A DNA stretch of 50,762 nucleotides from Variovorax sp. CF313 (GCF_000282635.1 NZ_AKIW01000093.1:1-50762), one strand, 5' to 3'; shown: positions 1 through 8,937, counted from the stretch's first letter. The notes: generated from the sequence alone by a model not told the origin. Translations and numbers: made by a program.

Positions 1-73
1 CTTTGCCGGGCCTCAGGTGTTACCCCCGGCAGGGGGAAGGCGCGCGCGACACGAAGTGCGCGCAGCCTGGGGG
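1..73. repeat. Dispersed repeat copy at left window edge
   Basis: The window opens with a sequence whose first 62 bases correspond in order to the last 62 bases of the window. Both copies start with CTTTGCCGG, contain a C-run/G-run hairpin (CCCCC-GGCA-GGGGG at 23-36) and share GACACGAAGTGCGCG. The left copy continues into CAGCCTGGGGG. From memory, repeats of this form are common between genes in Comamonadaceae; that was not checked. It lies just past the stop codon of the Bug-type gene. Confidence 0.6.
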
Positions 74-83
74 TGAACCTTGT

Positions 84-1043
84 TCAGACCATGCCGGACT
101 TCGCCATGATGGCCCGGAGGCTCGCGAAGTCGTCATCGACGAACTTGGCGAAGGCGTCGCCCGAGAGCACCGCCGGCGTCCAGTCGTTCTTCTTGAGCGA
201 CTCGGCCCACGACGGGCTCTTCATCGCGGCCAGCACCATGTCGGTCAGCGCCTTGCGCTGCTCGGCCGAGATGCCGGGCGCGCCGTACACGCCGCGCCAG
301 TTGCCGATCTCGACGTCGATGCCCTGCTCCTTCAGCGTGGGCACATTGATGCCCGGCAGGCGCTGCGCGGAGGTGACGGCAATGGCCTTCATCTTGCCAG
401 CGGCGATGTATTCGGCGAATTCGCTGTAGCCGCTGCCGCCGACGGTGACGTTGCCGCCCAGGACAGCGGCGGTGGCTTCACCGCCGCCACGGAAGGCGAC
501 GTAGTTGATCTTGGACGGATCGGCGCCCACCTTCTGCGCGATCATGGCCGCGGCGATGTGCTCGGTGGAGCCGCGCGAACCGCCGCCCCACTTGACGCTG
601 CCCGGGTCCTTCTTGAGCTGGTCGACCACGTCCTTCATGCTCTTGAGCGGCGAGTTGGCCGGCAGCACGAACACGTTGTACTCGGTCGTCAGGCGGGCGA
701 TGGGCGTGGCCTGCGACAGGTTGACCGGCGGCTTGCCGGTGATGATGCCGCCCAGCATGACCGAGCCCATGACCATCAGCGCGTTGGCATCGCCCTTGGA
801 GCCGTTCACGAACTGGGCCAGGCCCAGCGCGCCGGCGGCGCCGCCCTTGTTGTCGTAGGTGACGGTGTCGGCCACCTTGGCTTCGGTCATGGCCTTGCCC
901 AGCGCGCGGCCGGTGGTGTCCCAGCCGCCGCCGGGGTTGGCGGGAATCATCATCTTGACGTTGGCGGCGGCCAGGGCCGACAGTGGCAGGGCACCGGTGG
1001 CGGCCAGCGCGGCCAATGACTTCAGAAAGGTGTCGCGACGCAT
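84..1043 (-). CDS. Tripartite tricarboxylate transporter substrate-binding protein (Bug/TctC family)
   Basis: A 319-residue periplasmic solute-binding protein. The N-terminus (MRRDTFLKSLAALAATGALPLSALAA) is a Sec-type signal peptide. The mature part has the Bug family pattern: an early PANPGGGWDTTGR loop, then GGAAGALG and GGGEATAAVLGG ligand-binding segments. The family captures citrate or other carboxylates for a TctAB membrane transporter. The open frame extends further upstream, but the ATG at 1043 has the signal peptide directly after it. No tctA or tctB is visible; they could lie left of the window, or this could be an orphan receptor. The divergent tctDE pair suggests the ligand is sensed by that system. 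The exact substrate cannot be read from sequence. Confidence 0.9.
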   Translation of the reverse strand: MRRDTFLKSLAALAATGALPLSALAAANVKMMIPANPGGGWDTTGRALGKAMTEAKVADTVTYDNKGGAAGALGLAQFVNGSKGDANALMVMGSVMLGGIITGKPPVNLSQATPIARLTTEYNVFVLPANSPLKSMKDVVDQLKKDPGSVKWGGGSRGSTEHIAAAMIAQKVGADPSKINYVAFRGGGEATAAVLGGNVTVGGSGYSEFAEYIAAGKMKAIAVTSAQRLPGINVPTLKEQGIDVEIGNWRGVYGAPGISAEQRKALTDMVLAAMKSPSWAESLKKNDWTPAVLSGDAFAKFVDDDFASLRAIMAKSGMV

Positions 1044-1078
1044 GCGTGTCTCCTGGAATTGGAAGGAACTTGAAAGGA

Positions 1079-1095
1079 AGCTGACTTTTAGCTGA
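1079..1095. promoter_or_regulatory. Paired AGCTGA direct repeats, candidate TctD site
   Basis: AGCTGA occurs at 1079-1084 and again at 1090-1095, 11 bp apart, about one helical turn, in the 136-bp divergent region between the binding-protein gene and tctD. OmpR-class regulators usually bind such phased direct repeats. Assignment to TctD is inference from position and spacing only. Confidence 0.3.
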
Positions 1096-1179
1096 GCGCT
1101 ATCATGCGCCGCCCCGCTGTCAGTTGGCTGTCCGCCAGACTGGGGAAAACACCAAAGTACCCATCCCTGCCGCCACCGT

Positions 1180-1863
1180 ATGAAGCTGCTGCTGGTCGAA
1201 GACGATCCCTCGATGCAAATCACCCTGCAGCGCACCCTCGGGCGCCGCCGGATCGATGTGCGCGTCTGCGGCGACGGGGCCGAGGCCGTCGCCCAGTGGC
1301 GCGCCATCGAGCCCGACGTGGTCGCCCTCGACCTGAGCCTGCCCAACCTCGACGGCCTGCAGGTGCTGGCCCAGGCCCGCGCCGAAGGCTTGCGCACGCC
1401 GGTGCTGCTGCTGACCGCGCGCGGCACGGTCGGCGACCGCATCGTCGGCCTCAACGCCGGCGCCGACGACTACCTGCCCAAGCCCTTCGACCTCGACGAG
1501 CTGGAAGCCCGCATCCGCGCGCTGCGCCGGCGCAGCCACGGCGTCGCGGGGCAGGACGCCGGACTCAACCCGCAGGAGATCGGCGGGCTGCGCTTCGAGC
1601 CCGACAACGGCGCCATCTACAACCGCGCCGAGCTGCTCGAACTCACACCGCGCGAGCTGGCGCTGCTGAAGGCGCTGATGATGAAGCCGGGCCACGCCGT
1701 GACCAAGGAGCGCCTGTTCGAGCTGGTGTTTCCGGGCGAGGCCGACGTGCAGTACGAAGCCATCGAGGTGGTGGTGTACCGCCTGCGCAAGAAGCTCGTG
1801 GGCACCGGCGCCGTGCTGATGACCATGCGCGGGCTGGGCTACCTGCTGCGCCCGGAAACATGA
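1180..1863 (+). CDS. tctD: OmpR-family response regulator (TctD-like)
   Basis: 227 residues. The receiver domain (1-115) has the acidic pair D8/D9, phosphoacceptor D51 (VVALDLSLPNLDG) and conserved K101 in YLPKPFD. The C-terminal winged helix (about 130-225) is of the OmpR/PhoB type (ELTPRELALLKALM, YRLRKKL, TMRGLGYLL). Its stop overlaps the start of the downstream kinase gene (ATGA), which implies translational coupling. Divergent placement from a Bug-type binding protein matches the known TctDE control of tricarboxylate uptake. The symbol is given by context; the inducing ligand is unknown. Confidence 0.88.
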   Translation: MKLLLVEDDPSMQITLQRTLGRRRIDVRVCGDGAEAVAQWRAIEPDVVALDLSLPNLDGLQVLAQARAEGLRTPVLLLTARGTVGDRIVGLNAGADDYLPKPFDLDELEARIRALRRRSHGVAGQDAGLNPQEIGGLRFEPDNGAIYNRAELLELTPRELALLKALMMKPGHAVTKERLFELVFPGEADVQYEAIEVVVYRLRKKLVGTGAVLMTMRGLGYLLRPET

Positions 1864-3290
1864 CCCGCGTTTCCTCGCTTCGCGCGCGGCTGCTGCTCGG
1901 CATCCTCGCGCCGATTGCGGTGTTCATCGTGATCAACAGCGTGAGCCTGTACCGCCAGAGCCTCGCGGCCGCCACCACGGCCTATGACCGCACATTGCTC
2001 GCGTCCGCCAAGACCATCGGCGAACAGCTCGACGTGGAGGGCTACGAAGACATGGCGCGGCTGCGGGCCATCGTGCCCTACTCCGCACTGGAGGCCTTCG
2101 AGGCCGACAACCGCAGCCGGCTGTTCTACCGAGTCTCGGCGCTCGACGGCAAGCTGATCTCGGGTTTTGCGGAACTGCCCTTCTGGCGCGGCCGCATTCC
2201 GGACCGCGGCGCGTATGCGGCGCTGGTCGACTTCTACGACGCGCAATTCCGCAACCAGCCGGTGCGGGTCGCCGTGCTGCTGCAGCCGGTGGCGAGCGCC
2301 ACCGGCCGCGGCATGGCCGTGGTGCAGGTGGCCGAGACGCTGGAGCTGCGCGAAACCCTGGTGCGCAAGCTGCTGCTCGACATGCTGTGGCGCCAGCTGC
2401 TGCTGATGGGCGTGATCGCGCTGGTCACGGTGTTCGTCGTGCAGCGCGCCACGCGGCCGGTGCGCGAGCTGGGCGAAGCCATCGAGAAGCGCCCGGCCGA
2501 CGACCTCTCGCCCATCGACGCGCCCGATGCCCCGCGCGAGCTGCGCCCGCTGATCGACGCCACCACGCAAGTGATGGGCCGGCTGCAGCGGCTGCTCGAC
2601 CACCAGAAGCGCTTCGTGCGCGACAGCGCCCACCAGCTGCGCACGCCGCTGGCCGTGCTGAAGGCCCAGGTGCAGTCGGCGCGGCGCGGCGACGTCGCTC
2701 CCGAGCAGGCGTTCGGCGAGATCAGCCACACGGTGGAGCGTGCGACCACGCTTGCCAACCAGATGCTGTCGCTTGCCAAGGTGGAGCAGCTGCGCCAGCA
2801 GCCGGAATCGGTGACGCTCGACTTCGGCGAGGTAGCCCGGCAGATCGCGCTCGACCTGTCGCCGCTGGTGGCCGACAAGGCGCTCGACTTCGAGCTCGCC
2901 ATCGACGAGCCAGTGCCGGTGCGCGCCCACCACTGGATGCTGCAGGAACTCACGCGCAACCTGCTGCACAACGCGATCAAGCAGAGCCCCGTGGGCGCTG
3001 CACTGTCGGTCTCGGTGCGCGCCGAGGGCGAGGACGCGGTGCTCACCGTGCGCGATTGCGGCCCCGGCATCTCGTCCGAGCTGCGGCAGCGCCTGTTCGC
3101 GCCCTTCTCCGCCGGCAGCGCGTCGAGCGGCTCGGGGCTGGGCCTGGCGATCTGCCGCGAGATCGTGCTGGCGCTCGGCGGACGCATCAGCCTCGACAAC
3201 CGCAGCGAGCCGGACGCGCAGAGCGGGGCCGAACAGGTGATCGGGCTGGACGCGGTCGTGCATCTGCCGCTGTCGGGGCACAATTCCTGA
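1860..3290 (+). CDS. tctE: Sensor histidine kinase (TctE-like)
   Basis: 476 residues. An N-terminal membrane segment (about 12-30) is followed by a periplasmic sensor region (about 35-165), a second membrane segment (LLLMGVIALVTVFVV), a HAMP-like linker, and HisKA with phosphoacceptor H258 in DSAHQLRTPL. The HATPase domain shows an N box (NLLHNAIKQS), a G1 box (DCGPGIS) and a G2 box (GSGLGLAI). The start overlaps the regulator stop by four bases. It should phosphorylate the adjacent response regulator in response to an extracytoplasmic carboxylate. All catalytic boxes look intact. Confidence 0.88.
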   Translation: MTRVSSLRARLLLGILAPIAVFIVINSVSLYRQSLAAATTAYDRTLLASAKTIGEQLDVEGYEDMARLRAIVPYSALEAFEADNRSRLFYRVSALDGKLISGFAELPFWRGRIPDRGAYAALVDFYDAQFRNQPVRVAVLLQPVASATGRGMAVVQVAETLELRETLVRKLLLDMLWRQLLLMGVIALVTVFVVQRATRPVRELGEAIEKRPADDLSPIDAPDAPRELRPLIDATTQVMGRLQRLLDHQKRFVRDSAHQLRTPLAVLKAQVQSARRGDVAPEQAFGEISHTVERATTLANQMLSLAKVEQLRQQPESVTLDFGEVARQIALDLSPLVADKALDFELAIDEPVPVRAHHWMLQELTRNLLHNAIKQSPVGAALSVSVRAEGEDAVLTVRDCGPGISSELRQRLFAPFSAGSASSGSGLGLAICREIVLALGGRISLDNRSEPDAQSGAEQVIGLDAVVHLPLSGHNS

Positions 3291-3309
3291 CACCCACTCT
3301 TCGACATCC

Positions 3310-3747
3310 ATGGACCGTCTGCGCATCGACAAATGGCTCTGGGCCGCCCGCTTCTTCAAGACGCGCTCGCTGGCCGCGGAGGAAATCGGCAAGAACCGCG
3401 TGCAGGTGAACGGCGACGTCGCCAAGGCCTCGCGCGAAGTCAAGCCCGGCGACACCGTGGCCATGCGCATGGGCCCGCTGACGCGGACCGTGACGGTGCG
3501 CGGCCTCAGTGGCCAGCGCGGGCCGGCGCCGGTGGCGCAGCAGCTCTACGAGGAAACCGCCGAGAGCCTTGCGGCGCAGGCCGCCTTCCGGGAGCAGCGC
3601 CGCGCGGGCACCGAGCCGGCCCTGGCCATCGAACAGGGCCGCCCCACCAAGCGCGACCGGCGCGAACTCGACGGCGCCGCGCGCCAGCATGCCGAATGGG
3701 ACGACCGCTGGAGCGCCTCCCTGCCCCCCGAAGACGACGAGCGCTGA
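3310..3747 (+). CDS. hslR: S4-domain RNA-binding protein, Hsp15-like
   Basis: 145 residues. The S4 fold begins at once (MDRLRIDKWLWAARFFKTRS, KNRVQVNGDVAKASREVKPGD), which is the Hsp15/HslR pattern. Hsp15 binds stalled 50S subunits carrying nascent-chain tRNA and recycles them after heat stress. The C-terminal third is charged and Arg/Glu-rich, typical of the family and probably flexible. It lies 19 bp after tctE in the same direction but is probably functionally separate. Confidence 0.85.
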   Translation: MDRLRIDKWLWAARFFKTRSLAAEEIGKNRVQVNGDVAKASREVKPGDTVAMRMGPLTRTVTVRGLSGQRGPAPVAQQLYEETAESLAAQAAFREQRRAGTEPALAIEQGRPTKRDRRELDGAARQHAEWDDRWSASLPPEDDER

Positions 3748-3794
3748 TCGATCGCGTACGCTGTCGGCTCTTTTTCTTCACGGAGTCCCGCTTC

Positions 3795-4601
3795 ATGGCC
3801 AGCTTCAAGAAATACCGCGCCGGCGGCAAGTTCAGGCTCTCGCACATCGACCCCGACGACACGTCGTTCTGCCATGGGGACGAGGCCTTGCAGCGCGCGG
3901 AACTCGACGCACTGGCCGTCGAGCTCGACGAGTTGCAGGACGTGCTGCACGCCGAGGGGCGGCGCAAGCTGCTGCTGGTGCTGCAGGGCATGGACACCAG
4001 CGGCAAGGACGGCACCGTGCGCTGGGTGTTCTCGCGCACCTCGCCGCTGGGCGTGCGCGTGACGGCCTTCAAGGCACCGAACGACGAGGAACGCGCACAC
4101 GACTACCTCTGGCGCTGCCATGCCGCCGTGCCGCGCATCGGCGAGATCATGGTGTGGAACCGCAGCCACTACGAAGACGTGCTGGTGCCCGTGGTCGAGG
4201 GCTGGATCGACAAGGCCGAGGCGAAACGCCGCTACGCTCAGATCAACGACTTCGAGCGGCTGCTCACCGAAACCGGCACGGTGATTGTCAAGTGCATGCT
4301 GCACATCGACAAGGACGAGCAACGGGAGCGCCTGCAGGCCCGGATCGATACGCTCGGCAAGCAATGGAAGTTCAGCATGGACGACCTCGCGGTGCGCACC
4401 AAGTGGAGCGCCTACCAGCAGGCCTACGAGACCGCGCTGGGCGCCACATCGACCGATCACGCGCCTTGGTACGTGGTGCCCGCCAACAGCAAGCGGCATC
4501 GCAACGTGATGATCGCGCAGCTGCTGGTGAAGACGATGCGGCAGATGAAGCTCAAGCCGCCGCCGCCGGACCCGGCGCTCAAGGGAATGATCGTCAAGTG
4601 A
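3795..4601 (+). CDS. PPK2-family polyphosphate:nucleotide phosphotransferase
   Basis: 268 residues. The Walker A-like loop is LQGMDTSGKDGTVR (about 61-74), the lid and Walker B-like region is MVWNRSHYEDVL, and a basic C-terminal half includes DDLAVRTKWSAYQQAYE and WYVVPANSKRHRN. These are marks of single-domain PPK2 enzymes, which move phosphate between polyphosphate and nucleotides. The direction (polyphosphate-driven nucleotide phosphorylation, or the reverse) and the nucleotide preference cannot be fixed from motifs. The ATG at 3795 was chosen because the family N-terminus (FKKYRAGGKFRLSHIDPDDT) begins there. It converges on the next gene with 31 bp between. Confidence 0.88.
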   Translation: MASFKKYRAGGKFRLSHIDPDDTSFCHGDEALQRAELDALAVELDELQDVLHAEGRRKLLLVLQGMDTSGKDGTVRWVFSRTSPLGVRVTAFKAPNDEERAHDYLWRCHAAVPRIGEIMVWNRSHYEDVLVPVVEGWIDKAEAKRRYAQINDFERLLTETGTVIVKCMLHIDKDEQRERLQARIDTLGKQWKFSMDDLAVRTKWSAYQQAYETALGATSTDHAPWYVVPANSKRHRNVMIAQLLVKTMRQMKLKPPPPDPALKGMIVK

Positions 4602-4632
4602 GCTTGCCGGCCCGGCGCGGGGCCGTCGAAGC

Positions 4633-5301
4633 TCAGGAGCGGCGGGTGGGTGCCTGCGCCAGCACGCGGCACTGGCCGAACTCGCAACGCACGGCCCAGG
4701 TTCCGCCGTTGTCGCAGGGCACGTTGTAGTTCTCGTAGCCGGGGCCCTTGGCCGTGAGCTCCGCGCGCGGCTGCAGGTTGCAGCGGCCGGCCTTGGCGAG
4801 CGTCTCGACGTTATAGGTGTCGACGCCGGTACGGCGGGGCTTCGCAATGACGCCCGGGGTAAAGGTGTTGCCGTAGAACGATTCGCGCACGTTGGGGTCG
4901 AGGTTGCGATAGCCGCGCTTGGCCATGCAATGCACGATGGCGACCTGCTGGTGCTCGGCGATCAGTTCTGCATCGGGGCGGCCGTTCCAGTCGATGACGG
5001 CGGCGGTGATGCCGGTGTAGGAGGCTGCGGCGACGATGCCCTGCCCGTACACCGTGATCAGCCCGACGCCCAGCGCACCCCACATGGCGTCGCCGGTTTC
5101 GCTGCGGGCCGTGATGCGGGTCGATGCCGTGCGGCATGCCGCCACGTCGTTGTCGTAGCGCGCCTTGTCCACGCCCTCCATGGCGACCATGGGCACATAG
5201 GAAGTGCCTGTGCCCGTTCCGGGTTCGGTGGGTGTGGGCGGTGCGCTGGCGCAACCGGCCAGGCTCACGGCGGCGAACACAATGCTCAGCAGCAGCTTCA
5301 T
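4633..5301 (-). CDS. Predicted lipoprotein of unknown function
   Basis: 222 residues. The signal peptide ends in a lipobox (VSLAGC, Cys16) followed by a Pro/Thr/Gly-rich linker. The mid-region GDAMWGALGVGLITVYGQGIVAAASYTGITAAVIDW is Gly/Ala-rich and hydrophobic, like glycine-zipper segments seen in some envelope proteins. Several Cys residues in the C-terminal half could form disulfides. I do not recognise a characterised family. It is transcribed convergently with the PPK2 gene and divergently from the sensor kinase to its right. Confidence 0.7.
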   Translation of the reverse strand: MKLLLSIVFAAVSLAGCASAPPTPTEPGTGTGTSYVPMVAMEGVDKARYDNDVAACRTASTRITARSETGDAMWGALGVGLITVYGQGIVAAASYTGITAAVIDWNGRPDAELIAEHQQVAIVHCMAKRGYRNLDPNVRESFYGNTFTPGVIAKPRRTGVDTYNVETLAKAGRCNLQPRAELTAKGPGYENYNVPCDNGGTWAVRCEFGQCRVLAQAPTRRS

Positions 5302-5476
5302 GCAATCCCTCGTCTTCTTCGCGATAGTTGCGGGGATTTAACCATACATATAGTTACTCCTGAATCACCTTGTCGTGAATGCACGACGGCGCACGTCTCG
5401 AAGTTGGATTACAAAATGAGAAAATAGGTTACATCTCGTTCGCGTCGGTTCTGAACGCTGCCCATCCGAACTCCCC

Positions 5477-7420
5477 TTGACCTACCGTCCCGCGCCCTTC
5501 TTCGCCAACGTGGTGCTCGTCGTTTCGATGGCATTGCTGGGCGTCATTGGTGTCTTGCTGGCCGGAACGGTCGGCTCGCAGCAGTCCGATGCGCTGTTGC
5601 ACCTCACGCGGGCCGACTGGCAGGTCGACGACGCGCCTGGCTTCAGCAATCCAGCGCCTCTTCAGGACAGCAGCGCCCTGCCGAACACCTGGAAGCAGGT
5701 CGAACTGCCCCTCGCCCTCCCCATCGCGCTGCTGCGACAGGCAGAGGCCACTTCCACAAGGACGACGCGAACGACCTGGATCAGGCTGTCCGTGCGCGGC
5801 CTGCCGCCCAACCCCGGGCCGCTTGCGCTGTATGGCATCCGGATCAAGACCGACGGCACCATCGCGGTCTACGCCGATGGCCATCTGGTCCACCGGGCGC
5901 AGCAGTCGGGTCCGCTATGGAACAGCACCCGCACACCGCTGTGGGTCCAGCTGGACGACGGCGCCGGCAGCAAGCCGCCCAGCGAGATCCTCCTGCGCCT
6001 GGAGCACACCCGGGGCGCCCAGGTGGCGCTGTCGTCGCTGTGGATCGGCCCCATCGACGCGCTGAGAGGCCGCTACGGCATGCGCCAGTGGCTGCAGCAG
6101 GAGCTGCCGGCACTGCTCAGTGCGGCCTTCATGGCCGTGGGCGTGTTCGCACTGTTCGTGTGGTTCAGGCGCCGCGACGAAACGGGCTACCTGCTGTTCT
6201 TCAACCTCTCGGCCACCTCTTTCATGCGGGGGCTGCATTTCTACGTAAGCCTGCCGATCGCGAACGACTGGTTCGCCTGGCTGACCGTCAACTCGCTTTT
6301 CTGGCTGGTGATGATCGTGCACTTCTTCCTGCGCCAATTGCACGGCCGGCAGCTCAAGGGGCTGACCTGCGGCGTGGTCGTGACAACCACCGCCATCGGC
6401 ATCGCCACGATGCCCGGCCTGTCCATCGTGCAGAACACTCCCCGCGTGACGCCGCTGATCTACGCGGTCGCGGCACTGCTGGGCGCGGCGGTCTGCCTTG
6501 TGGGCGGCGTCAGCGCATGGCGCCGCTCCAACGAAGGCCGGCTGGTGGCGGTAGGGATCGGCATCTGCGTGCTGCTGGGCCTGACCGACTGGCTGCTGCA
6601 GAACAACTTCATCAGCCCCGAAGGCTGGTACATGGGGGCGTACACCAACGCCGTCACCTTCAGCGTATTCGGCGTGCTGATGTACCGCCGCTACATGCAT
6701 GCCATCGGCGAAGTCGAGCAGCTCAACGCGAGCCTTGCGCAGCGCCTGCAGAAGCGCGAGGCCGAACTCGAGCTGAGCCACCAGCGGCTGCGCGAGGTCG
6801 AGCGCCTGCAGACCATCAGCGATGAGCGCCAGCGCCTGATGCAGGACATGCACGACGGGCTCGGCTCTTCGCTGATCAGCGCGATCCGCTCGGTCGAGAG
6901 CGGCGGCATGAGCGACGACAAGGTCTCGCAGATCCTCAAAAGCTGCCTGGACGACCTGAGGCTCGCGCTCGACTCCCTGGAGCCGGTCGAGGCCGACCTG
7001 CTGCTGCTGCTGGCCACGCTGCGCTACCGGCTGGAGCCGCGGCTCGAAGGCACCGGTGTTTCGCTGCGATGGGAAGTGCAGGAGTTGCCGGCCCTGGGCT
7101 GGCTCGATCCCTCGAGCGCGCTGCACATCCTGCGCATCGTGCAGGAAAGCATCTCGAACATCCTGCGGCACACGCGCGCTACGGAAATACGCGTTGGCAC
7201 CTCGCTGGAGGGCGCGGGTGTGCAGGTGACGATCGAGGACAACGGTCAGGGCTTCGACGTCCAGAAGGTGATGGCCAATCCGTCCGCATCCGGACGGGGC
7301 CTGCAGAACCAGCGGCGGCGGGCGCAGGCGATCAAGGCCGTGGTCCGTTGGGAATCGAAGCCGACGGGAACGCGGTTCGTGCTGTGGCTGCCGCTGCAGC
7401 GGGAGCCACACGCGGCATGA
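5477..7420 (+). CDS. Orphan 7TM-type sensor histidine kinase (NarL/DegS-like transmitter)
   Basis: 647 residues. An N-terminal membrane anchor (about 10-35) precedes an extracytoplasmic domain (about 40-200), then seven hydrophobic segments (about 210-410), a coiled coil (EVEQLNASLAQRLQKREAELELSHQRL), the phosphoacceptor H459 in MQDMHDGLGSSL (HisKA_3 style) and a HATPase domain (IVQESISNILRHT, EDNGQGFD, GRGLQNQRRRAQ). The layout is that of 7TMR-DISM kinases, which normally pair with LuxR-type regulators, but no response regulator gene lies next to it. The frame is open from 5420 with no ATG. The first usable start is TTG at 5477 without a clear ribosome site; ATG at 5529 is the alternative. 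Confidence 0.8.
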   Translation: MTYRPAPFFANVVLVVSMALLGVIGVLLAGTVGSQQSDALLHLTRADWQVDDAPGFSNPAPLQDSSALPNTWKQVELPLALPIALLRQAEATSTRTTRTTWIRLSVRGLPPNPGPLALYGIRIKTDGTIAVYADGHLVHRAQQSGPLWNSTRTPLWVQLDDGAGSKPPSEILLRLEHTRGAQVALSSLWIGPIDALRGRYGMRQWLQQELPALLSAAFMAVGVFALFVWFRRRDETGYLLFFNLSATSFMRGLHFYVSLPIANDWFAWLTVNSLFWLVMIVHFFLRQLHGRQLKGLTCGVVVTTTAIGIATMPGLSIVQNTPRVTPLIYAVAALLGAAVCLVGGVSAWRRSNEGRLVAVGIGICVLLGLTDWLLQNNFISPEGWYMGAYTNAVTFSVFGVLMYRRYMHAIGEVEQLNASLAQRLQKREAELELSHQRLREVERLQTISDERQRLMQDMHDGLGSSLISAIRSVESGGMSDDKVSQILKSCLDDLRLALDSLEPVEADLLLLLATLRYRLEPRLEGTGVSLRWEVQELPALGWLDPSSALHILRIVQESISNILRHTRATEIRVGTSLEGAGVQVTIEDNGQGFDVQKVMANPSASGRGLQNQRRRAQAIKAVVRWESKPTGTRFVLWLPLQREPHAA

Positions 7421-7454
7421 CGTTTCAGGACAACGGAATCCACTGACCACACTC

Positions 7455-7802
7455 CTACTTCGCCGCGTTCACCAGCTGCGGCCGACTCTGGTACTGGGAG
7501 GGAATGGCGTCCCTGTAGTAGGCCTTGCCGGTGAGATTCTGGTTGGCGGAATGGGCCTCCTTGACTGCTTCGGCATTGACGACATCCCGGGACTTCGAAG
7601 ACCCGAGCGGTGCGATGACTCCGCTCGATGCCGATTCCCTGTAAAGATCTTCCTTCTGCGCGACGGTTGCGGCCTCTGCGTCGACGTCTGCCCGGGAGCG
7701 AACGCTGGAACTTTGAAGCACGCCGTCATAGGTTTCCGCCTGGGCGGCTGAAGCGAAAATAAGCGCAAGAATGGCGCCTTGAACAATTTGAATTTTCTTC
7801 AT
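7455..7802 (-). CDS. Small exported DUF4148-like protein
   Basis: 115 residues with a signal peptide (MKKIQIVQGAILALIFASAAQA|ETYDG). The mature part has the DUF4148 style seen in Burkholderiales periplasmic proteins: the repeated SRADVDAEAATVAQ and SRDVVNAEAVKEAHSANQN motif, each starting SR-V-AEA. Function is unknown for the family. The longer frame upstream was rejected because the signal peptide starts at the ATG at 7802. It converges with the sensor kinase (34 bp apart). The 164 bp to its right (7803-7966) hold nothing I can identify. Confidence 0.7.
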   Translation of the reverse strand: MKKIQIVQGAILALIFASAAQAETYDGVLQSSSVRSRADVDAEAATVAQKEDLYRESASSGVIAPLGSSKSRDVVNAEAVKEAHSANQNLTGKAYYRDAIPSQYQSRPQLVNAAK

Positions 7803-7966
7803 ATCGGTCCTTGAGAGTTGAGTGTCGATCCTTGCTCGGCTCAAACTTTCATTGCTCTGAAATTTGTTGCCGCGTATGCGATTTTCTGGCGCCTTCCCGC
7901 CATCTTGATACGCGCATGCAGCAACGTCGTGTCTTCAAGGCGGAAACTTCGCTCCCTCGTCTTGGC

Positions 7967-8872
7967 TCAAGCTCTGTGCGGAGACCGCAGAGGATTGATC
8001 CGGTCCTCGAGAAAGCTCAGAAAGGCGCGCTGGACCGCGGTACTGTGTCGCCGCTGCAGATAGACCGCCGAGAGCCACATGTCGCTGCGAACGAACTCCG
8101 TCAATGCCGGGACGAGGCGACCGCTCTCGATGTACGGCCTCAGCATCACCGACGGCAGGTACAGGACGCCCGCGCCCCGCAACGCGGCCTGAATCAACGG
8201 CCCGGCTTCCGTCGCGTCCAGTCGGCCGCGCACCGCAACCTCCAATGGTTCTCCGTCCACTTGAAATCGCCACTTCGATAGGGGGTTCAGATGGATGCTT
8301 ACCAGCGCATCGTGATTCGCAAGATCGCCGGGGTGCATTGGAATTCCCCGGTTTTTCCAGTACATCGGAGACGCGCACACCGCCAAATCCATCAGAAGCA
8401 ACTTGCGGACGATGAGGTTCTCGTTCGCAGTCGGCCCGAAACGCAAGGCTATGTCGATCCCTTCCGCCGCCAGATCGACCTGGCGATTGGTCAGAACAAG
8501 GCTTACGCTGACCTCCGGATAGTGGCCCAGGAAAGTATTGACCAGCGCCGGAAGCTCCGTCTGATCGATACCATGCGGTGCGGAGATACGCAGGCGCCCG
8601 CTGGGCGTCAGCGCTCGTTCCTGGAGTTCCGCGCGCGTTATGTCGGCCAGCTCCAACATGGGCTTGCTTCTTTCGAGCAGCAACACGCCGGCATCTGTAA
8701 GACTGACAGCGTGGCTGTTCCTGTTCAGCAGCCGGACACCGAAACGCCCCTCGAGTGTCGCGATGTATTTGCTCACGGTTCCTCTCGACATCTCCAGATG
8801 CTCGGCGGCGCGCGAGAAGCTGCCTGAAACTGCAACCTCGCTGAAGGTTCGCAAAAGATCCAAGCTATCCAA
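7967..8872 (-). CDS. LysR-family transcriptional regulator
   Basis: 301 residues. The N-terminal winged helix-turn-helix (about 1-60: LLRTFSEVAVSGSFSRAAEHLEMSRGTVSKYIATLE) is followed by an effector-binding domain (about 90-295). The start was set at TTG 8872 because AAAGGAG lies five bases upstream and the family N-terminus (DSLDLLRTFSEV) begins there. An ATG between the two is out of frame and misleading. It lies 65 bp downstream of the SDR gene on the same strand, an unusual position since LysR genes are usually divergent from their targets. The target is probably the SDR or the RND operon, by proximity only. Confidence 0.85.
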   Translation of the reverse strand: MDSLDLLRTFSEVAVSGSFSRAAEHLEMSRGTVSKYIATLEGRFGVRLLNRNSHAVSLTDAGVLLLERSKPMLELADITRAELQERALTPSGRLRISAPHGIDQTELPALVNTFLGHYPEVSVSLVLTNRQVDLAAEGIDIALRFGPTANENLIVRKLLLMDLAVCASPMYWKNRGIPMHPGDLANHDALVSIHLNPLSKWRFQVDGEPLEVAVRGRLDATEAGPLIQAALRGAGVLYLPSVMLRPYIESGRLVPALTEFVRSDMWLSAVYLQRRHSTAVQRAFLSFLEDRINPLRSPHRA

Positions 8873-8937
8873 AGCATCTCCTTTCTTGCAAGACTTTGCG
8901 TGGGATCGGCCGTTGGCCGATCCGCCTCGTCGATGCT

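Noticed and set aside
3..1019. 338-residue open frame on plus
   Set aside because: Antisense to the Bug-type binding protein and compositionally biased.
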